Part shown: positions 1 to 5,075 of the stretch, one piece after another
Position numbering within the stretch: position 1 is the stretch's first letter
Layout: each line of letters starts with the position of its first letter
From: Clostridia bacterium
Lineage (GTDB): Bacteria > Bacillota > Clostridia > Oscillospirales > CAG-382
Length of the DNA stretch: 5,968 nt
NCBI GenBank assembly: GCA_900757905.1
Contig: CAAEPN010000093.1
Span: 1-5,968 of the forward strand
Reading direction: 5' to 3'
Notes under the pieces: model-generated
Told to the model about the DNA's origin: nothing
Database searches by the model: none
Seen by the model: the letters and a program-made list of their open reading frames with translations, nothing else
Translations under genes and position numbers: made by a program

Positions 1-158
1 ATATTAAATTTTTATATGTTAAACCCACGATTTTGACAAAACTTGAAATTAAGGCAAAATTCAGGGCAAAACAAGCAAGTTTTTGCGAGATGCAAAATCT
101 CAAAACCTAAGTAAAATCAAGGCTTTCAGTCGGTCGAAGTTCTCTTGGATGTATAACC
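1..158. other. AT-rich non-coding flank beyond the tRNA half
   Basis: I see no credible protein gene here on either strand. The stretch is visibly richer in A and T than the genes to its right. It contains one leftward promoter candidate (see 11-39) and a small AT-rich hairpin (GAGAT at 87-91 pairing with ATCTC at 97-101) with no U-tract, so it is not a terminator. Because it begins exactly where the tRNA-Ser match stops, it could be the edge of an inserted element or intron; that is inference. No T-arm or acceptor 3' strand able to complete the tRNA is visible in it. Confidence 0.5.
11..39 (-). promoter_or_regulatory. sigma-A promoter reading leftward out of the window
   Basis: On the minus strand a -35 box TTGTCA (39-34) is separated by exactly 17 bp from a -10 box TATAAA (16-11). 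That is five of six matches to consensus in each box at ideal spacing. Transcription would leave the window within about ten bases, so the gene it serves is not visible. AT-rich DNA throws up such matches by chance, hence moderate confidence. Confidence 0.45.
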
Positions 159-198
159 TTTCGAGTCAGGGCCGTTATGACCTCTTCGATACCTGTCC
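159..198 (-). tRNA. 5' half of a tRNA-Ser(CGA) gene, 3' half missing
   Basis: Reading the minus strand from 198, the sequence follows tRNA order for 40 bases. There is a 7-base acceptor strand GGACAGG, then U8-A9, then a D-arm (UCG pairing with CGG, one pair a G-U) containing the GG and a long AUAA-type D-loop. The 5' anticodon stem CCTGA follows, then a 7-base loop CTCGAAA with anticodon CGA (163-161), which reads serine UCG. The next bases should be TCAGG to close the stem, but are GGTTA. No variable arm, TTC-containing T-arm or acceptor complement CCTGTCC follows within the window. A consensus promoter sits about 25 bases upstream, as expected for a tRNA gene. It could be an integration junction, an intron-split gene or a decayed copy; a chance match of this length and order seems unlikely. 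Confidence 0.6.
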
Positions 199-231
199 AT
201 ATAAAAGCTGTGAACTTCACAGCTTTTATAT
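199..231. repeat. 33-bp perfect palindrome over the predicted start site
   Basis: The two 16-base arms (199-214 and 216-231) are perfect reverse complements around a single central base, with core GCTGTGAA/TTCACAGC flanked by A-tract and T-tract. It overlaps the minus-strand -10 box (235-230) and covers the predicted transcription start near 223. It ends immediately before the first base of the tRNA half. Three readings are possible: a repressor operator, a 5'-terminal hairpin of the minus-strand transcript, or a bidirectional intrinsic terminator (GC-containing stem followed by TTTTATAT on both strands). Overlap with a perfect promoter makes the operator or leader reading more attractive than a plain terminator, but sequence alone does not decide. 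Confidence 0.7.
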
Positions 232-258
232 TATACATGACTTTGCGCACTTTGTCAA
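230..258 (-). promoter_or_regulatory. consensus sigma-A promoter for the tRNA-Ser half
   Basis: The minus strand has TTGACA (258-253), a 17-bp spacer and TATAAT (235-230), a perfect match in both boxes. The start site would fall near 223, about 25 bases before the tRNA-like sequence, typical of a stable-RNA promoter. Its -10/start region closely resembles that of the ylxM-ffh promoter at 4621-4649. Confidence 0.85.
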
Positions 259-311
259 TACCTTTTGAAAACTTTCCGAAGTGCGGAAGCAAAAAATTTC
301 CGTCAAAATGC

Positions 312-354
312 AGCAGTGCGTGAAAACGGATCTTTTTTCTTCTCACGCACTGCT
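312..354 (-). terminator. hairpin downstream of the GH42 gene, probable terminator
   Basis: Arms at 312-326 and 340-354 form a 15-bp stem with a single G-U pair around a 13-base purine-rich loop; 12 of these pairs form an uninterrupted GC-rich block (AGCAGTGCGTGA and complement). It begins 17 bases past the stop codon of the minus-strand GH42 gene. The following minus-strand tract is only moderately T-rich (TGCATTTTG), so termination may be incomplete, or the hairpin may mainly protect the mRNA 3' end. Confidence 0.6.
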
Positions 355-370
355 TTATCTATAAACGCTT

Positions 371-2431
371 TTAGCTGACTTTATGCTTCAAAATTTTCAC
401 GCCATATTTTTCAAGCATCACTGAACCGGTATGCGTCTGACCGTCCAACAGGTCGGTATAGTCCCCTGCCCCAAGCGTGACCGCACGGTTTTCCGTCGCG
501 TAATTCATGACAAATACATACTCATAGACACCGTCCGTCCGGGACAACACCTTGACATCCGACGGCAGTTCGGCGTCCAAAATCTTTTTAACTCCAGCCT
601 GAGAGGCAATAGCGTTAACGATCTTTTCTGTCTCTTCGACGCTTTGGCGCGTTCCGATAAAATACGCCTTGCCCTTGCCGTAGGAATTGACCGTGATACA
701 TGGCGTTCCGGCATAATATTCCTGTGTGTAGCGTGCGACGACCTGTGCGCCTTCGGGATGAATGACCTCGCAGAAATCGCACGATTCAAACGTACCGGAA
801 AGACCAAGTTCGTTTTCCGCATATTCGTTCTGCATACGCTCACTGTCGTATAAAACATCCATTTCCTCTGCCCAAATACCAAAGACTTTCCGTAAAAAGC
901 CGCCCGGAAAACCACCGAGATGGACCAGATCGTTCTCGTTCACATAACCGGTCATATAGGTGCAAATAAGCGTACCGCCCTCTCGGACATATTTCTCGAG
1001 AAGCGCCGCCGTCTTTTCGCTTGTCATATAGAGCATGGGCGCGACAAGCAGCTTGTAGCGCGAAAAATCGCCCTCTCGCGTGACAAAATCGATGTTTCTT
1101 GCCTGACTAAAGAAAGCACGATAAAAGTTACGGACGGTTTCCTCGTATTTCCGTTCGCGTTTAAAACCTTGAAAATCGGCAATCGCCCACTCGTTTTCCC
1201 AATCGTAGACAATGCCGACCTCGGTCGGCGTATCCGTTCCGATGATTTCATCGAGCTTCGCCAGATCCTTGCCAAGCGCCGCCACCTCACGAAACACACG
1301 TGTATTTTCGCTTCCCTCGTGGTCAACTACCGCACCATGAAATTTTTCGGAAGCGCCGCGCGATTTGCGCCATTGGAAATACTGAACGGTGTCCGCACCG
1401 TGCGCCACCGCCTGCAAAGAGGCAAGCCGGTGCATACCCGGACGCTTCATCTTGTTGATGTTTGTCCAGTTGACGCAGCTCGGCGTGCTTTCCATGAGCA
1501 TAAACGGACGGCGTAACAGCGAACGCATAAGGTCATGCTTAAAGCCGACGTCCAAAGCCGTATCCGCGTCGGAAATGGACGGATTGTGAAATTGCGGATA
1601 GGCGTCCCACGAAACCACATCGATGTGCTTTGCCACTTCAAAATAGTTCAAATACCGGTATGTTCCCATAAGGTTGGTGGTAATCGGAATGTTCGGTGCA
1701 TATTGGCGCAGCACAGCCGCCTCGCTGTCGAGAAAATCGCAGGTGTTCCACGTCGTAAAACGCATCCAATCGATATTTAACCCATGGACGCAGTTTTCGC
1801 CGAGCGGACCGGGCGGGTCGATCTGGTCAAAATCGTCAAAGGTGTGGCTCCAGAACGCCGTCCACCATTCGTGGTTGAGTTCTTTTATGTCGTTATGGTA
1901 TTTTTCGCGCAAGAACGAACGGAATTTCTGCTTACACTTCTCGCAATAGCAGAAGCCGCCGAATTCGTTGGAAATATGCCACATTTTTACGCCCGGATGA
2001 TTGGCAAAGCGTTCGGCAAGCACCCGGTCGATCCGGGCAACTTTTTCGCGAAAGACCGGGGAGGTCATGCAGTGGTTTTGACGGACGCCATGCGTGCGTT
2101 TGTCTCCGTTGGATTCGGTGCGGCATGCTTCGGGGTAGGCGAGGTCAAGCCAAGCCGGGCGTGCGCCGGAGGGGGTAGCCAGTACGGTGTAAATGCCGTT
2201 TTTGTAAAGGTTATCAACAATTTCTTCGAGCCAATCGAGATGATGTTCGCCCTCGCGCGGTTCGAGGGCCGACCATGCAAAAATAGCAACCGTGGCGCTG
2301 TTTATGCCGGCAAGCTTCATAAGCCGGATATCTTCGGATAGAATTTCAGGCGTGTCCAACCATTGATCGGGATTGTAGTCGCCGCCATGAATGAGGTGCG
2401 GCACATCTTTAAAGATCGGCGGATATTTCAT
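371..2431 (-). CDS. GH42 beta-galactosidase, cytoplasmic
   Basis: This 686-residue protein is full length for glycoside hydrolase family 42, retaining enzymes that remove terminal beta-galactosyl residues from oligosaccharides. The N-terminal TIM barrel spans roughly residues 10-390. The acid/base is Glu156 in WHISNEFGG and the nucleophile is Glu314 in FMLMESTPS. Cys121 and the CYCEKC cluster (Cys161, 163, 166) match the structural zinc site of many members. Residues about 400-610 fit the trimerisation domain, and about 625-686 the small C-terminal beta domain. There is no signal peptide, so it should act on imported sugars. The ATG at 2431 follows an AAAGGAG ribosome site (2446-2440) with 8-base spacing. 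The gene is divergent from the toroid protein gene at 2809 and is followed by a hairpin. Exact substrate is uncertain: some GH42 enzymes prefer galactan fragments or human-milk-type sugars, and a few act on arabinopyranosides. Confidence 0.95.
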   Translation of the reverse strand: MKYPPIFKDVPHLIHGGDYNPDQWLDTPEILSEDIRLMKLAGINSATVAIFAWSALEPREGEHHLDWLEEIVDNLYKNGIYTVLATPSGARPAWLDLAYPEACRTESNGDKRTHGVRQNHCMTSPVFREKVARIDRVLAERFANHPGVKMWHISNEFGGFCYCEKCKQKFRSFLREKYHNDIKELNHEWWTAFWSHTFDDFDQIDPPGPLGENCVHGLNIDWMRFTTWNTCDFLDSEAAVLRQYAPNIPITTNLMGTYRYLNYFEVAKHIDVVSWDAYPQFHNPSISDADTALDVGFKHDLMRSLLRRPFMLMESTPSCVNWTNINKMKRPGMHRLASLQAVAHGADTVQYFQWRKSRGASEKFHGAVVDHEGSENTRVFREVAALGKDLAKLDEIIGTDTPTEVGIVYDWENEWAIADFQGFKRERKYEETVRNFYRAFFSQARNIDFVTREGDFSRYKLLVAPMLYMTSEKTAALLEKYVREGGTLICTYMTGYVNENDLVHLGGFPGGFLRKVFGIWAEEMDVLYDSERMQNEYAENELGLSGTFESCDFCEVIHPEGAQVVARYTQEYYAGTPCITVNSYGKGKAYFIGTRQSVEETEKIVNAIASQAGVKKILDAELPSDVKVLSRTDGVYEYVFVMNYATENRAVTLGAGDYTDLLDGQTHTGSVMLEKYGVKILKHKVS

Positions 2432-2450
2432 GAGGATATCTCCTTTATTA

Positions 2451-2468
2451 GATAAGTATTCGATAAGT
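2451..2468 (-). repeat. tandem ACTTATC motif in the GH42 5' leader
   Basis: The minus-strand heptamer ACTTATC occurs twice (2468-2462 and 2457-2451) with an 11-bp period, about one helical turn. It lies between the predicted transcription start (about 2487) and the ribosome site (2446-2440). Placement on one helix face downstream of the start would suit a repressor, but no known operator is recognised. Confidence 0.4.
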
Positions 2469-2493
2469 TACGGTACAATTCATTAGTAAAACC

Positions 2494-2522
2494 AGTATAA
2501 CAGTGCGCAGACATCCTGTCAA
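2494..2522 (-). promoter_or_regulatory. sigma-A promoter of the GH42 gene
   Basis: TTGACA (2522-2517), a 17-bp spacer and TATACT (2499-2494) on the minus strand give a near-perfect promoter. The predicted start near 2487 gives a leader of about 56 bases before the ATG at 2431. A second overlapping TTGACC lies just upstream. Such a strong core promoter on a catabolic gene implies control by a repressor rather than an activator; that is inference. Confidence 0.8.
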
Positions 2523-2725
2523 GGGTCAAAAATACTTTTTTGGCACGTATTTTGCACTTTTTTGCAGCGCAAAGCAGAAAAATCGTTTTTTCGCTGTGAA
2601 GTGTTCTTGGAAGGTGGTTGTTTTTCGACGAAGCAGTGATGTTTTCAGCCGCCATTGATTTCGGGCGAAAACCGGTGCATTTTCTTGACAATTATACACA
2701 AAAACAGAAATTTGCCGAGAGATTC
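2523..2725. other. central part of the divergent intergenic region
   Basis: No gene is visible. The stretch has A/T runs and an imperfect 10-base inverted repeat (GTTTTCAGCC at 2641-2650 against GGGCGAAAAC at 2663-2672, 8 of 10 paired). It also holds one copy of the octamer TTGATTTC (2655-2662), whose second copy (2726-2733) overlaps the -35 box of the plus-strand gene. These could be regulator sites for either divergent gene. I found no good CcpA (cre) match. Confidence 0.35.
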
Positions 2726-2754
2726 TTGATTTCCGAAAATAGATGTGGTAGTAT
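2726..2754 (+). promoter_or_regulatory. extended -10 promoter of the toroid protein gene
   Basis: TTGATT (2726-2731) and TAGTAT (2749-2754) are separated by 17 bp, and the -10 box is preceded by TG plus one base (2746-2748), the extended -10 motif. Each hexamer has four matches to consensus, so it is weaker than the other promoters here. The start would lie near 2761, leaving a leader of about 48 bases. Confidence 0.55.
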
Positions 2755-2779
2755 TACAGTATCGGCTGTACAGTGCCGA
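2755..2779 (+). promoter_or_regulatory. operator-like symmetry at the toroid gene start site
   Basis: TACAG (2755-2759) and CTGTA (2766-2770) are an inverted repeat with a 6-bp centre, straddling the predicted start near 2761. CTGTACAG (2766-2773) is itself a perfect palindrome. TCGGC (2762-2766) can also pair with GCCGA (2775-2779) as a 5-bp RNA stem at the extreme 5' end of the mRNA. These overlapping alternatives fit a repressor site or a leader hairpin; the regulator is unknown. Confidence 0.35.
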
Positions 2780-2808
2780 AAAATGAAGAAAATGAGGAAA
2801 AATGTGAA

Positions 2809-4551
2809 ATGAATCCGTATTACGACTTGCTGAAATCCTGGTGCGATCGCTTAATCGAATTGCAATTAACCGACACAAACGAAAAAATCATGACCGGTGG
2901 CATCCTTTGCCCATCTTGTGCCATGATACACGGTCGTATCGGTGATGCCGTGTATCCCTTCGTGCTTTTGTACGACCAAACAAAGGATGAAAAATATCTG
3001 AATGCCGCAAAGCTTGTGATGCGGTGGACAAAGAATAATACGTTTCGTCGGGTCGGATGCTATGGCAACGACAAACTCTCCATGTGGTGTGCAACCACCG
3101 CCTTTTTTGCCACCGCCTTGGGAAAAACGCTGTTGTATCACGGTAAATGCCTGGATACGGACACGTATGATGCATGGTATAACGAGTTTCTGCAAATGAT
3201 CGCCTTTTGTGAGGATTATCTGCCGAAAATCGGCGCAAACATCAATTATTACGCCGCGTTTTCCGCTTTGAATGCCTTGGCATTCAAATTGACCGGCAAC
3301 GAGTCCTACAAGCCGAAGGCCTACCATTGGGCAGCTTATGTCAAGGAACAGATTGATGAAGATTTCCTGCTTGCCGGAGAGGGTGAATACGGAGCTGTGA
3401 CACCAAAGGGATGCGTCTATGTTGACCTTGGCTATAACGTGGAGGAATCGCTGGTTTCTCTGGTCGAGTTCGCCTATTTTGTCAGCGATGACGCGTATAT
3501 GCAGCTTGCCGAAAAAACGTATAAGGCGCATATTTGCTTTATGCTTCCGGACGGTGCTTGGGATAACTCTTGGGGAACACGTGCCAACAAGTGGACATAT
3601 TGGGGAAGCCGCACATCTGACGGCGCCGGCGGCGCGTTGTCGATTCTTGCCGCACGTGATGCTGTGTTTGCCGAAGCTGCCGAACGCAACTTTGAGCTGC
3701 TATGCCGTTGTACGAAAAACGGACATTTGTTCGGCGGTCCGATGTACGCCTCCTATGGCGAAGCTCCATGCGTACACCATGCGTTTGCTCACGCAAAAAG
3801 CCTGTGCGATATGATCAATCACGGCTTTTCGGTTAAAAAGCATGTGCCGTTGCCGCGTGATGCAAGAAATTCCCTGCAAAGCTATTTGAAACAGCACGTG
3901 TGGCTGATTTCACAAGGCAATTTGCGCGTGACTGCTACCGACTGCGATGCAGTCTGCTATAAGGGTGCGTCAGTTTCGGGCGGTACGCTTTCGTGTGTGT
4001 GGCATGAAAAAATCGGATTAGCGTTCTATGCGGTTACGGCAGAATACGTCCAAACCGAATCGTATAATATGCAGCTGTCGTTTACCGACCTTGCTATGAC
4101 CAACTGTGCCATTCGCATTGTTAAAGACAGAACGCAAAGCGTCAACGATAAGAACGCCGTGATGACCGTGACGCAGACAGATAATATGACACATGTGCAT
4201 TCGGATGGTATTTTGAAGGATATATCTTTTGTCGGTCATGTGCCCTATTCACTCGATTATGAGATTTACGATAACCGCATTGTCCTTACGGCAACAGCCG
4301 GTGAGGATGCCGTGCTGTACTTGCCTGTCGTGTGTGACGCTGATGAACAGCCTGTCCTTACCGATGGTGTGTTTTCCATAAAGCGTGCCGGCGGTACTGT
4401 CAGAATTGCCGCATCCGATCAGGCTGTGCAATATGAAAGCACGAACCCTGTCAAGCACTTCCATGTTATCGGCGGCTTCGGCAATTTGCCGATCTGCGTA
4501 AAGCTGAGCGCCGGAAAGCCAACACGTGTCTTTGTGGAATTCGGCGAATAA
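2809..4551 (+). CDS. putative alpha/alpha-toroid glycan-active enzyme, family uncertain
   Basis: I do not recognise the family with certainty. The ATG at 2809 is preceded by GAGGA (2794-2798) with 10-base spacing; an in-frame GTG at 2773 lies only about 12 bases from the predicted transcription start and lacks a ribosome site. This gives 580 residues, no signal peptide and no membrane segment. Residues about 1-345 look like repeated helical hairpins, as in six-hairpin and heparinase-type enzymes, with repeats such as DAVYPFVLLYDQTKDEKYLNAA. Residues about 370-580 are strand-rich, like the C-terminal beta-sandwich of toroid lyases and hydrolases. Likely functional clusters are CPSCAMIHGR (34-43), NINYY (144-148), EGEYG (191-195), WDNSWGTR (251-258), WGSRTSDG (265-272) and the His pair at 323-324. 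Divergence from GH42 supports intracellular oligosaccharide breakdown. A glycoside hydrolase (for example GH154-like) or a heparinase II/III-like lyase are candidates; neither can be settled here. Confidence 0.75.
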   Translation: MNPYYDLLKSWCDRLIELQLTDTNEKIMTGGILCPSCAMIHGRIGDAVYPFVLLYDQTKDEKYLNAAKLVMRWTKNNTFRRVGCYGNDKLSMWCATTAFFATALGKTLLYHGKCLDTDTYDAWYNEFLQMIAFCEDYLPKIGANINYYAAFSALNALAFKLTGNESYKPKAYHWAAYVKEQIDEDFLLAGEGEYGAVTPKGCVYVDLGYNVEESLVSLVEFAYFVSDDAYMQLAEKTYKAHICFMLPDGAWDNSWGTRANKWTYWGSRTSDGAGGALSILAARDAVFAEAAERNFELLCRCTKNGHLFGGPMYASYGEAPCVHHAFAHAKSLCDMINHGFSVKKHVPLPRDARNSLQSYLKQHVWLISQGNLRVTATDCDAVCYKGASVSGGTLSCVWHEKIGLAFYAVTAEYVQTESYNMQLSFTDLAMTNCAIRIVKDRTQSVNDKNAVMTVTQTDNMTHVHSDGILKDISFVGHVPYSLDYEIYDNRIVLTATAGEDAVLYLPVVCDADEQPVLTDGVFSIKRAGGTVRIAASDQAVQYESTNPVKHFHVIGGFGNLPICVKLSAGKPTRVFVEFGE

Positions 4552-4620
4552 CCAAAGCTGCGCTGCGGGAGAAAATACAAAAATAAAAAACACGCAAGAA
4601 AAGAAAATTGCATTTTCCTC

Positions 4621-4649
4621 TTGACAAATGCGAATGTGTGCAGTATAAT
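4621..4649 (+). promoter_or_regulatory. consensus sigma-A promoter of ylxM-ffh
   Basis: TTGACA (4621-4626), a 17-bp spacer and TATAAT (4644-4649) match consensus exactly. The start is predicted at 4655-4656. The 69 bases between the toroid gene stop and this promoter hold no convincing terminator, so some read-through from the sugar gene is possible. Confidence 0.9.
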
Positions 4650-4653
4650 ATAA

Positions 4654-4682
4654 GGGCTGTAAAGAAAAACGCTTTACAGTCT
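4654..4682 (+). promoter_or_regulatory. 5'-terminal leader hairpin of the ylxM-ffh mRNA
   Basis: CTGTAAAG (4657-4664) pairs perfectly with CTTTACAG (4672-4679) around a 7-base loop, and three outer pairs (two G-U, one G-C) extend the stem to 4654-4682. It begins at about the first transcribed base and is followed by TTT and then the first ribosome-like AAGGAG (4686-4691). It may stabilise the mRNA, act as a weak promoter-proximal terminator, or reflect a DNA operator. It resembles the palindrome at 199-231. Confidence 0.6.
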
Positions 4683-4705
4683 TTTAAGGAGTCGGAGTCA
4701 AGAAC

Positions 4706-5041
4706 ATGAAAAACGAAAAAATACGCATTTCCATGCTTTGCGACATTTACGGCTCGCTTCTTTCCGAAAAGCAGCGCAATGCTTTAGATTTATACTGCAA
4801 CGAGGATCTGTCGCTTTCGGAAATTGCCGAAAACACCGGCATATCCCGTCAAGGCGTGCGCGACCAATTGGCACATGCCGAGACCCAGCTTACTTTCTAC
4901 GAGGACGCGTTGGGACTTCTCGAAAAAAACGCAGCCGTATCCGAAATTCTTGCCGACATAAGCGGCATGGAATGCGTCAAAGACAACGCGGCGCTCAGCG
5001 GGAAGCTTCAAAAAATACGCGATATCTTAAATTTAGAATAA
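4706..5041 (+). CDS. YlxM, sigma-70 region 4-like DNA-binding protein (UPF0122)
   Basis: This 111-residue protein matches the YlxM family of Firmicutes, encoded just upstream of ffh and associated with the signal recognition particle; in some streptococci the homologue is reported to modulate SRP activity. A helix-turn-helix resembling sigma region 4 spans about residues 18-58, with the core LSLSEIAENTGISRQGVRD. It is followed by a charged helix with coiled-coil character (about 59-76) and a short variable tail. The family length is about 105-115 residues, so it is complete. Two ribosome-like sites precede the ATG: AAGGAG 14 bases away and GGAG (4694-4697) 8 bases away; the nearer is more likely used. 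It is first in the operon, 34 bases before ffh. DNA binding has not been needed to explain its SRP role, so the HTH may have another purpose. Confidence 0.93.
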   Translation: MKNEKIRISMLCDIYGSLLSEKQRNALDLYCNEDLSLSEIAENTGISRQGVRDQLAHAETQLTFYEDALGLLEKNAAVSEILADISGMECVKDNAALSGKLQKIRDILNLE

Positions 5042-5075
5042 TTCCACAAGTTTAAGTCCCACCACAAGGAGTGTT

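Noticed and set aside
120..158. A degenerate 3' half of the tRNA directly after the anticodon loop
   Set aside because: The TTCGACC at minus-strand 138-132 resembles a T-loop, but its flanks do not pair as a T-stem and no acceptor complement follows.
107..346. 79-codon minus-strand reading frame across the tRNA half and its promoter
   Set aside because: Its middle (residues reading GIEEVITALTRK) is simply the tRNA-like sequence translated; it also runs through the promoter, the palindrome and the GH42 terminator hairpin, so it is not a gene.
920..1516. 198-codon plus-strand frame inside the GH42 gene
   Set aside because: Antisense shadow of a clearly real gene; composition is low-information and no ribosome site or family resemblance was seen. 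The same applies to the 185-codon frame at 1784-2341.
2449..2484. 11-codon upstream frame (MNCTVTYRILI) in the GH42 leader
   Set aside because: No ribosome site precedes it and the peptide has no regulatory character.
2566..2579. Possible CcpA (cre) site near the TTTGC/GCAAA repeat
   Set aside because: Compared with TGWAANCGNTNWCA it fails at the central CG and several arm positions; the candidate at 2667-2680 also fails at the centre.
2685..2713. TTGACA at 2685-2690 as -35 of the toroid gene promoter
   Set aside because: At 17-bp spacing the -10 would be AAATTT, a poor match; the TTGATT/TGG-TAGTAT pair downstream is better placed.
2773..2808. In-frame GTG start extending the toroid protein by 12 residues
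   Set aside because: It would begin about 12 bases after the predicted transcription start with no ribosome site, and the added residues are Lys/Glu/Asn-rich translation of the purine-rich ribosome-site region.
2866..3531. 221-codon minus-strand frame inside the toroid gene
   Set aside because: Antisense shadow of the 580-residue protein, with no recognisable domain and no ribosome site.
4603..4617. GAAAAT/ATTTTC hairpin as terminator of the toroid gene
   Set aside because: Six A-T-dominated pairs with no G-C core and no proper U-tract; it also sits right against the -35 box of the next promoter.
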